From 67-14 sp020438345 (GTDB taxonomy: Bacteria > Actinomycetota > Thermoleophilia > Solirubrobacterales > 70-9), in the NCBI GenBank assembly GCA_937872475.1, contig CALMSY010000018.1, positions 62,001 through 126,000 on the forward strand: DNA of 64,000 bases, read 5' to 3'. Every line of letters starts with the position of its first letter. Position 1 is the first letter of the stretch. The notes under the pieces are model-generated. The model was not told the DNA's origin and did not search any database. It worked only from the letters and a program-made list of their open reading frames with translations. The translations under genes were made by a program, and so were the position numbers. This document shows positions 47,109-55,369 of the stretch, piece after piece.

Positions 47109-47114
47109 TAGCTT
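47109..47114 (+). promoter_or_regulatory. Putative -10 box of the ABC exporter operon (leaderless)
   Basis: TAGCTT, 6 nt before ATG 47121. The same 12-mer GGTAGCTTCCCG also occurs 65 bp upstream at about 47039, and CCGGTACCCCG occurs twice between, so this 110-bp region is built of short repeats. Confidence 0.5.
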
Positions 47115-47120
47115 CCCGGC

Positions 47121-47852
47121 ATGAGCGCTGTAATCGAGGTGAAAGGTCTGGTCAAGGATTTCGGCAGCACCCGCGCTCTCGACGGCCTTGACCTGATCGT
47201 GGAACCAGGGCAGGTCCACGGTTTCCTCGGACCGAACGGTTCCGGCAAGTCGACCACCATCCGGGTGCTGCTGGGCCTGATCCGGGCCAGCGGTGGCAAA
47301 GCGCGGCTTTTCGGCGCGGACCCATGGTCTTGTGCGGTCGAGCTTCATCGTCGTCTGGCTTATGTGCCGGGAGATGTGAACCTCTGGCCCAACCTGACCG
47401 GTGGCGAGACGATCGACATGCTTGGTTCGCTTCGCGGCGGTCTCGATCCAGGTCGGCGCAAGGATCTTGTCGAACGGTTCGAGCTCGATTTGACCAAGAA
47501 GGCCTCGACCTATTCGAAAGGCAATCGTCAGAAGGTTGCGCTGGTCGCGGCACTCGCCACCGATGCTGAACTGTTCATTTTCGACGAGCCGACTTCGGGG
47601 CTTGATCCGCTCAAGGAGGCGGTATTCCAGGAATGCGTGAAGGAGATTACGGGCAAGGGCCACACGATCCTGCTTTCGAGCCACATCCTCGGCCAGGTCC
47701 AGCATCTTGCTGACACCTTCACGATCATCCGGCAGGGCCGGACCCTTGAAACCGGGTCGCTAGAACACCTGAGGAAACTGGCCGCCAGCGCGGGCAAGGA
47801 TCCCGGCTCGCTCAGCCTTGAGGATCTCTTCCTCGGCGTCTATTCGGGCTGA
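47121..47852 (+). CDS. ABC transporter ATP-binding protein
   Basis: 243 residues. Walker A GPNGSGKSTTIRVLLGL near 38, Q-loop region, signature YSKGNRQKVALVAALA near 132 and Walker B LFIFDEPTSGLDPL near 152. CcmA/DrrA-type ATPase for an exporter. The stop codon overlaps the start of the permease gene by one base. Confidence 0.94.
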   Translation: MSAVIEVKGLVKDFGSTRALDGLDLIVEPGQVHGFLGPNGSGKSTTIRVLLGLIRASGGKARLFGADPWSCAVELHRRLAYVPGDVNLWPNLTGGETIDMLGSLRGGLDPGRRKDLVERFELDLTKKASTYSKGNRQKVALVAALATDAELFIFDEPTSGLDPLKEAVFQECVKEITGKGHTILLSSHILGQVQHLADTFTIIRQGRTLETGSLEHLRKLAASAGKDPGSLSLEDLFLGVYSG

Positions 47853-49432
47853 TGGCCGGATTGGCCGGAACCGGGGATGCGATTCGTTTCGCGTTGAAAC
47901 GGGACCGTTTGATCCTGCCGGTCTGCATTGCCGGACTGGTCGGCTGGATGGCGATCTATGTGATCAGCTACAGCGGGCTTTACGGCACCCAGGCCGAGCT
48001 CAATGCCCTTTACGAGAGTGTCGCCGGCAACCCGGCCCTGGTCGCGATGACCGGCCCGACCGGGGGCTTGCATTCTCTTGGCGGCGCCACCGCCTGGGAG
48101 AGCCTGCCGGTCGTCTCGATCATCAGCGGGGTCTTCGCGATGTTCAGCGTGATCCGTCACAGCCGGGCCGAGGAAGAAGACGGCCGCACGGAGTTGCTGC
48201 TGGCATCTGGTTCGGGGCGGTTCGCTCCACTTGCCGCGGCGTTGATCGTCACCGCGGCGGCACTGATGGTCGCCGCGGCCGGTTACCTGGTGATTCTCGC
48301 GGCCTGGGGGTACGAGGTTGGACCTTCGGTCCTGCTTTCACTGGCGATTCTCGGATTCGGTCTGGTCATCACCGGAACCACTGCGGTCTTCTCCCAGGTG
48401 ACTGGCAAGGCGCGGGCCGCAAGAGGCCTGGTCGGGGTGGTGATCGGGGTCGCCTGGCTGCTCAGGGCGATCGGTGACACCGGTGATGGCACCCTCAGCT
48501 GGTTTTCACCGTTGGGCTGGGCCCAGCAGACCAGGCCATTCTGGGAGAACCTCTGGTGGCCGTTGCTACTGCCCCTTGCCGCAACCGGATTCACGGTTTC
48601 ACTCAGTTTCTGGCTGCTGGCCCGCCGTGACATCGGCAGCGGGCTGGTCCAGCCACGTCCCGGCCCGTCTGCCGCCTCGCCTTCGATCCTCCATCCGCTC
48701 GGGTTTTCTTTCCGCCTTCAGCGCGGCACTGTCATCGCCTGGACATTGATGCTTTTCGTTTACGGGTTCGCGGTCGGAGCCGTCGGCAACAACATCGAGG
48801 ATCTAGTCAGTTCGAGTGCCGCCTTCACCGAGGCGCTGGGTTCAGTCGGTGGTGATCTGCTCGATTCCTATTTCGCTTCGATCCTGAGTGTGATCGCGAT
48901 TCTCGGTGCGGGCTTCACGATCAGCTCGGTTTTGCGACCCCATGCCGAGGAAAGCCGGGATCGCGCATCACTTCTGCTCAGTGCCCCACTCGGGAAGCTG
49001 CGCTGGGTTGCGGGCCACACCCTGATCGCATACGCGGCGAGCGCAGTGATGATCGCTCTGACCGGCCTGGGTCTCGGCATTGGCCTTGGAGTGGCGACAG
49101 GGGATTTCAGCCAGTCCGGGAAGCTCCTCGCGGCGGGGTTCGCCCAGGCTCCTGCGATGTGGCTGACCGGAAGCCTGGCCCTGCTTCTTTTCGGCATCTC
49201 GTCCCGGCTCAGTTCATTGGCCTGGGCTCTCCTGGCCGGTTTCGTCCTGATCTGGACCCTGGCGTCCTTCGGCAATCTGCCGGAATGGCTGGTTGACCTC
49301 TCCCCTTTCTCCCATGTGCCGGCGGTTCCCGCTGTCGCGCTGGACTTGACTCCGCTATTCGTGATGACCGCCCTGTCGATCGTCATCACGGCGGCGGGTT
49401 TGGCCCTCTGGCGCCGCCGTGACCTGCTTTGA
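47852..49432 (+). CDS. ABC exporter permease with about 12 membrane helices
   Basis: 526 residues; two related halves (about 1-260 and 275-526), each with some six helices and a HSRAEEEDGRTELLLASG / PHAEESRDRASLLLSAPLG element, so an internal duplication. This is the arrangement of polyketide or antibiotic exporter permeases of the TipE/ABC-2 class in actinobacteria. With the upstream ATPase it should form a complete exporter; the substrate is unknown. Confidence 0.9.
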   Translation: MAGLAGTGDAIRFALKRDRLILPVCIAGLVGWMAIYVISYSGLYGTQAELNALYESVAGNPALVAMTGPTGGLHSLGGATAWESLPVVSIISGVFAMFSVIRHSRAEEEDGRTELLLASGSGRFAPLAAALIVTAAALMVAAAGYLVILAAWGYEVGPSVLLSLAILGFGLVITGTTAVFSQVTGKARAARGLVGVVIGVAWLLRAIGDTGDGTLSWFSPLGWAQQTRPFWENLWWPLLLPLAATGFTVSLSFWLLARRDIGSGLVQPRPGPSAASPSILHPLGFSFRLQRGTVIAWTLMLFVYGFAVGAVGNNIEDLVSSSAAFTEALGSVGGDLLDSYFASILSVIAILGAGFTISSVLRPHAEESRDRASLLLSAPLGKLRWVAGHTLIAYAASAVMIALTGLGLGIGLGVATGDFSQSGKLLAAGFAQAPAMWLTGSLALLLFGISSRLSSLAWALLAGFVLIWTLASFGNLPEWLVDLSPFSHVPAVPAVALDLTPLFVMTALSIVITAAGLALWRRRDLL

Positions 49433-49493
49433 ACCGGTATTGGCATTGGTGGCGTTGAGGTAGCGGCTCTGGCTTTCTGGAATTCTTCCCGGC

Positions 49494-50126
49494 GTGAAGA
49501 GTCGTCTGCGCTACGAGCGGGGTTCGATCGAGTTCAACCGTGTGGTCACGCTGACCGACGGCATCTATGCGATCGCGATGACCCTGCTGGTCCTCACGAT
49601 CGGTATTCCCAGGGTGGATCCGGATGGTCTGCTTGATGAACTCAAAGCCATCGATGGAGACATTCTCACCTACGTGATCTCGATCGCGATCCTGGGCTAT
49701 TTCTGGATTTCAAACCATCGATTCGTCCGACATCTTGCCTCGATGGACCCCACCTACGCTGGTCTCAACGTGATCTGCCTCGCGTTGGTCGCGTTCCTGC
49801 CCCTGCCGACCGCCCTGCTCGACCGCTATTCAACCGAGCCGGTAACGGTGGTCCTTTACCTTTCGATCCTGCTGCTGATCAGCCTGATGGAGGTTGCCCT
49901 TTTCGCCTGGGCCCACCACCGCCGGCTTTTCACAGCCGATCCCTCTGCGAGAGCGGTCCGGTACGGGGTGCTGATCGCCCTTCTGCCGGTGCTCGTTTTC
50001 ATCACCGCGATACCGATCGGTCTGCTTTCTTCCTCGACCGTGTCCCTGGCCCTCTGGATCCTGATCTGCTTCCCGATCAGGATCTACCTCGACCGTCAAC
50101 TGGGTCCGGGTTCCGACTATCTGTGA
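49494..50126 (+). CDS. TMEM175-like potassium channel protein
   Basis: 210 residues with six hydrophobic helices. The first carries FNRVVTLTDGIYAIAMTLLVLTI, the bacterial TMEM175 (DUF1211) signature that lines the pore, with WISNHRFVRHL in the second block. Bacterial members form tetrameric K+ channels. Start is GTG 49494. Confidence 0.87.
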   Translation: MKSRLRYERGSIEFNRVVTLTDGIYAIAMTLLVLTIGIPRVDPDGLLDELKAIDGDILTYVISIAILGYFWISNHRFVRHLASMDPTYAGLNVICLALVAFLPLPTALLDRYSTEPVTVVLYLSILLLISLMEVALFAWAHHRRLFTADPSARAVRYGVLIALLPVLVFITAIPIGLLSSSTVSLALWILICFPIRIYLDRQLGPGSDYL

Positions 50127-50182
50127 TCAATCGGCGCCAGCCGCCGGACGCGGCCCGCCATCATCTAGACTCTCCGTCCCCT

Positions 50183-50256
50183 GCCGGGGTAGCTCAGCTG
50201 GTTAGAGCAGCGGAATCATAATCCGCGTGTCGGGGGTTCGAGTCCCTCCCCCGGTA
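50183..50256 (+). tRNA. tRNA-Met (CAT), elongator type; integration site
   Basis: Folds as a full cloverleaf: acceptor GCCGGGG/CCCCGGT (first pair G-U), D stem GCTC/GAGC, anticodon stem GCGGA/TCCGC with loop ATCATAA (anticodon CAT), T stem GGGGG/CCCTC with loop TTCGAGT. The three G-C pairs of initiator tRNA are absent, so elongator Met; tRNA-Ile2 with lysidine cannot be excluded. No CCA is encoded. Its 3' part is repeated at 60811-60855. Confidence 0.93.
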
Positions 50257-50259
50257 CTT
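50215..50259 (+). repeat. attL core repeat
   Basis: 45 bp from the anticodon loop to 3 nt past the tRNA. Identical to 60811-60855 except at 50240 (G here, A at 60836), inside the T-loop. Confidence 0.95.
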
Positions 50260-50327
50260 CTGGAAACCCGCTCACAGAGCGAAATTCCCTCCCCGCCACT
50301 CGCCCCAATACCCCGGAAACAGCGGGG

Positions 50328-50347
50328 GTGTCACGGAAAGTGTCACG
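50328..50347 (+). repeat. GTGTCACG direct-repeat pair near attL
   Basis: GTGTCACG at 50328-50335 and 50340-50347. The same pair occurs near the right end (60695-60713), as expected for arm-type integrase binding sites. Alternatively it is a remnant of another integrase 3' end. Confidence 0.5.
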
Positions 50348-50413
50348 TGGCCGAACGCAAGCCAACCAAATCGGCTCAAGGACTGCGTCCGCTTCACTCG
50401 GAACACTTCGGGC

Positions 50414-50950
50414 ATGGACCTACCTACCATCGGAGAATTTGCTCAAGTCGTCGGCCCTACTGCTGCGGCCGTTGCCGCGGGTGCCTCCCTTCGGTCGGTC
50501 CAGTTGAACCGACGTCAAGCACGAGAGGCGGTCCTACCCCATCTATCGATTCAACCAATCGCCGACACCAGAACTGGCAGGGCCGGAGCCGTGATCTACA
50601 ACGGAGGAGCAGGACCCGCCAGGGGTGCCATGTTCTCGATGGTCTACAACGGTTCGGGCGCTTGCGGATATATCGGCCACGGCATCATCAGACCCGGAGA
50701 AGTTGTCCAAGTTCGGTCTGAGATTCCGCTTCACGAAGACACAGAGAGCGCGATGATCGTTTGCTGCCGAGATCCATTCGGAGACCTTCACACCTGGACT
50801 TCAAGAGAAGATCATGCGGTCGTCAAGAAAGCCAAACTGGAAGCGGGCTTCCTCCCCGGAAACCTTGAGGACAGAATCAAGCAGGCCTACCCCGATCTCA
50901 ATCTCGGCACGATCGAGTGGGTCGGACACGAAATGAGCCGCGCTCAATAG
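50414..50950 (+). CDS. Unknown element-borne protein with N-terminal hydrophobic segment
   Basis: 178 residues. The first 27 residues (IGEFAQVVGPTAAAVAAGAS) are a weak membrane helix followed by LNRRQAREAVLPHLSIQ, then a beta-rich domain (IYNGGAGPARGAMFSM; RPGEVVQVRSEIP; AMIVCCRDPFGD). This form, anchor plus a beta domain with a conserved-looking NxGxGPA motif, is common in actinobacterial accessory genes of no known role. First gene after attL, same direction as the rest. Confidence 0.65.
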   Translation: MDLPTIGEFAQVVGPTAAAVAAGASLRSVQLNRRQAREAVLPHLSIQPIADTRTGRAGAVIYNGGAGPARGAMFSMVYNGSGACGYIGHGIIRPGEVVQVRSEIPLHEDTESAMIVCCRDPFGDLHTWTSREDHAVVKKAKLEAGFLPGNLEDRIKQAYPDLNLGTIEWVGHEMSRAQ

Positions 50951-51065
50951 CCCCGCTGTCAGGTCCAGGCGCGGCTACGAACCAACTCCGGACGAGTCCA
51001 GCTCGGCTCTGCGGAACTAGACGGTAATCAGCCGTGCCCCGAGGTGTTGAGACCCAAACTGCCGG

Positions 51066-51071
51066 TATGTT
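51066..51071 (+). promoter_or_regulatory. Putative -10 box of the HipA-like gene (leaderless)
   Basis: TATGTT, 6 nt before GTG 51078. Confidence 0.5.
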
Positions 51072-51077
51072 TGCCCC

Positions 51078-51833
51078 GTGTCAATTATCAGAGGGGGAGT
51101 CGAGGGTGTCGTCGCCATCCTGCCGGGCAACGTCGCCCGGACCGCTTGTCGTCCTATCCTCGTTCAGGCCGAAGACGGCCACGACTATTGGTGCAAAGTC
51201 GTCGAGAATCCCATGAGCGACCGCGTACCGACGAACGAACTCATCGCTGCTGGCATCGGGGAAAAGCTTGGAGTCGCGATGCCGAAGACTCGAATCATGG
51301 ATGTCACCGAGCTGATCGGCTGGGAGTTCGTCGAAGGCAGATTCATAAGAAACCGTTGGGCGTTCGGATCGCGGAACGTCATTGGAGGCACACCCACCCA
51401 CGATCTCAAGCATGAGCAGCGAGACGGCAATTCCAAACGATACGTGGGGTTCTACGCCCTGTACGATTTGCTCGTCGGTGGCGATCCCCAATGGTTGATT
51501 AACGTGACCGATGACCACGGCTACTTAAGCTTCGACCACGGCCACTTTTTCCCAGGAGGCCCCGATTGGTCCACTCGGTCGCTTCGACCAGCACTCCAGA
51601 CCGAAGCGCACCGACTAAACCAACCTCCAGGGAACCTAGACCTGGACGAAGTCAACCGCGTTGGCACGGCAATTGAGAGTCTGTCGCGAGCCGACATCGA
51701 TGAGGTCGTTTCCCGCGTGCCTCCGGAATGGCCCGTTTCTGACCCAGAGCTCGCCGCGCTCGCTGGCTTCATCGATGCAAGGCGAGAAACGGTCACGGCC
51801 CGCTTGCGGGAACGACTAGGCTTGGACAACTGA
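51078..51833 (+). CDS. HipA-like kinase-fold protein
   Basis: 251 residues. YWCKVVENPMSDRVPTNELIA near 37-57 fits the ATP-binding Lys and helix Glu of HipA-type kinases; GGDPQWLINVTDDHG near 137 fits the catalytic Asp/Asn loop and SFDHGHFF near 152 the metal-binding DFG-like triplet. It is a compact family lacking the N-terminal HipA domain and has no HipB beside it. TGATG overlap with the DUF3037 gene shows they act together. Probably a kinase, perhaps a toxin-like or defence component. Confidence 0.82.
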   Translation: MSIIRGGVEGVVAILPGNVARTACRPILVQAEDGHDYWCKVVENPMSDRVPTNELIAAGIGEKLGVAMPKTRIMDVTELIGWEFVEGRFIRNRWAFGSRNVIGGTPTHDLKHEQRDGNSKRYVGFYALYDLLVGGDPQWLINVTDDHGYLSFDHGHFFPGGPDWSTRSLRPALQTEAHRLNQPPGNLDLDEVNRVGTAIESLSRADIDEVVSRVPPEWPVSDPELAALAGFIDARRETVTARLRERLGLDN

Positions 51834-52678
51834 TGGGCTACCAGTACTCGATCATCTATTTCGTGCCGGACTCGATGTCGATCGAGCGCGTGAGCGTGGG
51901 AATAATCGCCACCGATTCCAACCGTAGATGGGATGTCCGGCTCACCCCAAGCTTTCGACGGGTTCGGGCGCTCGATACCTGGGCTACATGGGACACTGCG
52001 TCGTCGATTCTTGACGAGATCCGCCACCAAACGCAAAGTCAACTGGATGTGGAAGGCTCAAACCGTCAGGTGACTTCTACCTGGTTAGAAGAGCTTTCCT
52101 CCGCCCTAAACGGTCCGATCCAGATAACCGACCCAGTACCGATTCGGGCCACTTCTCTCAGGGAAGCCATCGAACTGGCTTTCAACCGTTTCGTGCCACA
52201 GCAGCACAGGCGTCTCACTGAAAGACGGCGACAGAAGACGCTCGCAAAGAACGTGACCCAGGAGATTTTCGACAACTTCGGTGTCGGCACCGCGGTGAAG
52301 AAATCGGCTCAGTTCTCGAGTGGCGTCTACGAGTACGAATTCGACTTCTTCCTCCACAACGGACGGGGTCTCCAGTTGACCCAATGCTGGTCGTTCGACC
52401 TGAGCGATCAACGTCGTTTGGCCCGTAACGTCCGCTCTTGGGGATGGATCGTGAATGAACTTCGCCGAAGTGGTGGCCTGGTAAAGACGACCGACAACCA
52501 AACTTTCGAGATTGACAAAGAACTTGAGGTTGCTTCGGTGTACGTGGAGCCCACTACCGGACGTTCCGAAGCCCTTCTTCAAGCCGAGAGCATCTTCGAG
52601 GAACTCGAAGTCAACGCGGTACCCATCTCTGACGCCGAACGGGTCGGCGAACGCGCTCAAGAACTGCTCGGCGTTTGA
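51833..52678 (+). CDS. DUF3037-family partner of the HipA-like kinase
   Basis: 281 residues. The N-terminus (YQYSIIYFVPDSMSIERVSVGII) is typical of DUF3037, which is regularly found next to HipA-like kinase genes. The rest is alpha/beta with a basic middle (RRLTERRRQKTLAKN) and ends in a helix-rich tail. No enzymatic motif. The start overlaps the kinase stop, so the pair is likely one functional unit; role unknown. Confidence 0.82.
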   Translation: MGYQYSIIYFVPDSMSIERVSVGIIATDSNRRWDVRLTPSFRRVRALDTWATWDTASSILDEIRHQTQSQLDVEGSNRQVTSTWLEELSSALNGPIQITDPVPIRATSLREAIELAFNRFVPQQHRRLTERRRQKTLAKNVTQEIFDNFGVGTAVKKSAQFSSGVYEYEFDFFLHNGRGLQLTQCWSFDLSDQRRLARNVRSWGWIVNELRRSGGLVKTTDNQTFEIDKELEVASVYVEPTTGRSEALLQAESIFEELEVNAVPISDAERVGERAQELLGV

Positions 52679-52777
52679 CAACCGGCCCGTTCGCACAGTT
52701 TTTCCGTCCGACGGGCTAGCAATACTCTTCCCAACCTTCCGGTCCCGGCTGACCGACAAAGGGGGCCAGTGGTAGGC

Positions 52778-52824
52778 GCGACGCCGCTACGTAAATCGAA
52801 ACCGAGATTTACGAGGAGCGTCGC
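52778..52824 (+). promoter_or_regulatory. Two-tier hairpin overlapping the XRE ribosome site
   Basis: Outer arms GCGACGC (52778-52784) and GCGTCGC (52818-52824); inner arms CGTAAATC (52790-52797) and GATTTACG (52806-52813); 8-nt loop. All pairs are perfect. It ends directly before ATG 52825, and the Shine-Dalgarno GAGGAG lies in the 3' internal bulge and outer arm. It could be the operator of the XRE protein, an mRNA switch, or both. Confidence 0.8.
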
Positions 52825-53076
52825 ATGCGGTCGAAAGACCACCCCAAAGACCACGAAAACGGCACCCATCAGCCGACTCCGCTTGGCGTTTTCCGGTTCG
52901 CCTCTGGCATCAGTAGGCGGGAACTGGCCGAGAAGGCTGGTATCTCTAGAAACGGACTTGCTTGCCTCGAGCGAGGCGAGTATCTGCCGCGACTAAGCAC
53001 CGCCAAGGCACTGGCTGAAGTCCTAGGAGTTCCGATACAGGAGCTTTTTCCGGAGGTAGGCGATGCCGCGGAGTAA
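52825..53076 (+). CDS. XRE-family helix-turn-helix regulator
   Basis: 83 residues, almost only the HTH domain: FRFASGISRRELAEKAGISRNGLACLERGEYLPRLSTAKALAEVLGV covers it (about residues 29-75). Likely repressor or activator of the replication module that follows; its 3' end overlaps the next gene by 14 bp. A large hairpin sits directly upstream. Confidence 0.9.
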   Translation: MRSKDHPKDHENGTHQPTPLGVFRFASGISRRELAEKAGISRNGLACLERGEYLPRLSTAKALAEVLGVPIQELFPEVGDAAE

Positions 53077-53644
53077 CTCGCCCACCAGAAAGGCCGTCGA
53101 TGGATTCCGGATCGCTCACCCCAGTTTTCGGGACTTTGACGCATTGCGAGCCCGATTCGACGGGCTAACTGGTGCCGACTGGCTCGATCTCTTCGAGTCG
53201 CTTCCAGAGCACGTCAAGGACGCAATGTGGCAGCGCGAGCGAGTTCAGATCGATGCCCGCCGCTTCGCGAACGGATCAGGACCGTTCGTTTCACGCAGGC
53301 CGAAGCGGACGCGGCGATCGGCACCTGCCCGGAGCTTTCTACCTAGTGACGAGTGGCGACGCGGCACCGAAGCCCTGGCCTCGATTCCTGCCGAAACCTA
53401 CCTTTCGGTCCTGGTACCGGATACCGACCCGAATCGCGGCAAATGCCACTGTCCGCTTCCAGACCACGACGACAACAACCCATCTTGCACCTACAAGGAT
53501 TCTGTTTGGTACTGCCACGTATGCGCCACCGGCGGCGGCATCTTCCAACTCGGCTCCGCTCTCAGCGGCCTCGGTGACCACGGCGACCAGTTCGGAGACC
53601 TTCGCTGCTGGCTCGCCGATCGAATGCTCGGAGTGGCCGCGTGA
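53063..53644 (+). CDS. CHC2-type primase zinc-finger protein
   Basis: 193 residues. The C-terminal part has CHCPLPDHDDNNPSC then WYCHVCATGG (about 138-168), a CHC2-like zinc finger as in DnaG-type primases. The N-terminal 90 residues are helical and unassigned. No TOPRIM domain is present, so it appears to be the template-recognition half of a split primase working with the next gene (GTGA overlap). SD GGAGGT at 53052-53057 fixes the start. Confidence 0.82.
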   Translation: MPRSNSPTRKAVDGFRIAHPSFRDFDALRARFDGLTGADWLDLFESLPEHVKDAMWQRERVQIDARRFANGSGPFVSRRPKRTRRSAPARSFLPSDEWRRGTEALASIPAETYLSVLVPDTDPNRGKCHCPLPDHDDNNPSCTYKDSVWYCHVCATGGGIFQLGSALSGLGDHGDQFGDLRCWLADRMLGVAA

Positions 53645-55014
53645 TTACCGACGACCAGCGCCACGCCCTGGAGCAGATCCAGGCCGCGCCGACGAGGTTT
53701 CACAATCTCTCCGATGCCGGGAACGCTCTCAGGTTCGCCGACCAGCACGGCCACCGACTCAGGTTCAACGCCGCATCCGGGAAGTGGCTGATCTGGAGCT
53801 TCTCATTCTGGTCTGAAGACCGCGACGGCGAGGTCATGCGACTCGCGAAAGCTACGGCCCGGTCGATCTTCACCGAGGCTGCTGCCGAGGAAGACGAAGC
53901 CACTCGCAAGAAACTGGCCGGTCACGCGGTCAAGACGGAGGCGAAGTCACGTCTAGAGGCAATGGTCGCACTGGCTTCCTCGGAGCCGGGAATCGTGGTG
54001 CTTCCGGAGCAGCTCGACAAGAACCCGGACCTGCTCGCATGCCCTAACGTCACGATCGACCTTCGGACCGGGGAAGCCAAAGCACCGGACCCCGATGATC
54101 TAATCACCCGCTCAACCGGGATTCATTTCAGTCCAGACGCAGAGTGCCCGAGGTTTCTCAGGTTCCTGCTCGAAGTCTTCGAAGGAGACCAGGAGCTTGC
54201 CGATTTCATCCAACGATGGGTCGGCTACATCCTCACCGGCCACACGACCGAACACGCCTTCCTGCTCGCCTACGGCCCCAAAGGCAGAGGCGGCAAGTCC
54301 GTACTCGCCAACGTCCTGCGAAAGCTGCTCGGTGACTACGCCGCCGTAGCCGACTTCGAGACCTTCACCCGCACCCGAGGCGACCAGGGACCACGAAACG
54401 ACCTAGCCCGCCTCGACGGAGTACGCGCCGTATTCGCCTCCGAAGGACAAGCAGGCCGCAGGCTCGACGAAGCCACGGTCAAACAACTAACCGGAGGCGA
54501 CCCCGTAGTTGCCCGGTTCCTCTACGCCGAGACGTTCGAGTATCTCCCCCAGTTCAAGCTCTGGCTCACCACCAACCGCCGGCCACGAATCGACGGTGGC
54601 GACGAAGCCATCTGGAGCCGCGTCCGCGAGATCCCCTTCATGGCCGACTTCCGAGGCCGCGAAGACCGCAACCTCGAACAAACCCTCCAGGCCGAGCTAC
54701 CCGGAATCCTCAACTGGGCCATCCAAGGCACCCTGAAATGGCGCAAGCACGGTCTCGGCACCGCCCAGGCGATCGAAGCCTCCACAGCGGACTACAGGGC
54801 CGGAGAAGACATCCTCGGCAGCTTCCTCGCCGACCGCTGCGAACTCGACGGTGAAACCCTGACAGCAGCATTCAGGGAAGCCTTCGAGGCCTACTGCGAA
54901 GAACTCGGCGAAGACCCACCGAACGCCCGGATTCTCGGACGGGAACTGGCAACCAGAGGAATCTCAAGAGGCGGCGCAGGACGACGCTACTACCGGGGAG
55001 TTCGGGTCAAATGA
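53641..55014 (+). CDS. D5/P4-type primase-helicase
   Basis: 457 residues. D5_N-like middle (FLRFLLEVFEGDQELADFIQRWVGYILTG near 160-190), SF3 Walker A LLAYGPKGRGGKSVLANVL near 208, a sensor/Walker B region with RAVFASEG near 262, LTGGDPVVARFLY near 287 and WLTTNRRPRIDGGDEAIWSRV near 305. This is the replicative helicase class of P4, phages and satellites. Together with the upstream zinc-finger protein it should start element replication. GTG start. Confidence 0.9.
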   Translation: MITDDQRHALEQIQAAPTRFHNLSDAGNALRFADQHGHRLRFNAASGKWLIWSFSFWSEDRDGEVMRLAKATARSIFTEAAAEEDEATRKKLAGHAVKTEAKSRLEAMVALASSEPGIVVLPEQLDKNPDLLACPNVTIDLRTGEAKAPDPDDLITRSTGIHFSPDAECPRFLRFLLEVFEGDQELADFIQRWVGYILTGHTTEHAFLLAYGPKGRGGKSVLANVLRKLLGDYAAVADFETFTRTRGDQGPRNDLARLDGVRAVFASEGQAGRRLDEATVKQLTGGDPVVARFLYAETFEYLPQFKLWLTTNRRPRIDGGDEAIWSRVREIPFMADFRGREDRNLEQTLQAELPGILNWAIQGTLKWRKHGLGTAQAIEASTADYRAGEDILGSFLADRCELDGETLTAAFREAFEAYCEELGEDPPNARILGRELATRGISRGGAGRRYYRGVRVK

Positions 55015-55047
55015 CCACCCCGACGATGCCAAGAGTGCCGTTAGCTG

Positions 55048-55122
55048 ACGTCACTCTCCATAACTTTCACCAATTCCCCCATATAGGGAGAGTTACTGAA
55101 AGTGACGTCACTAAACGTCACT
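55048..55122 (+). repeat. Possible replication origin: iteron-like repeats and inverted repeats
   Basis: ACGTCACT occurs at 55048-55055, 55105-55112 and 55115-55122. ACTCTCC/GGAGAGT (55053-55059, 55087-55093) and ACTTTC/GAAAGT (55063-55068, 55098-55103) form inverted repeats around an AT-rich CATATA. It lies just behind the helicase gene in the largest replication-module gap. Could also be a promoter region. Confidence 0.45.
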
Positions 55123-55144
55123 CACGACCGATCGGCGACGCTCG

Positions 55145-55369
55145 ATGATCGCCATTCGATCGCAGATCGCCACCGCTGTCCGCTGGGCCAACGTGGTCTA
55201 CGAACGCCTCGGCGACGACCAGGCCCGCGACACCTTCGCTGCCATATGGGACGACCTAGAACGCAAGGTGACCGCTGCCGAGGCCGCAGGAGACATCGCC
55301 GCTGTCGAAACCGCGCTAACCGACTGGCGACAGACCGTTGCTGGCCGCTTCGAGGAGGCGACCAAGTGA
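55145..55369 (+). CDS. Small helical protein, unknown
   Basis: 74 residues: IAIRSQIATAVRWANVVYERLG...ERKVTAAEAAGDIAAVETALTDWRQTV, two or three helices, no motif known to me. It ends in a GTGA overlap with the excisionase-like gene, so it is probably real. Confidence 0.6.
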   Translation: MIAIRSQIATAVRWANVVYERLGDDQARDTFAAIWDDLERKVTAAEAAGDIAAVETALTDWRQTVAGRFEEATK

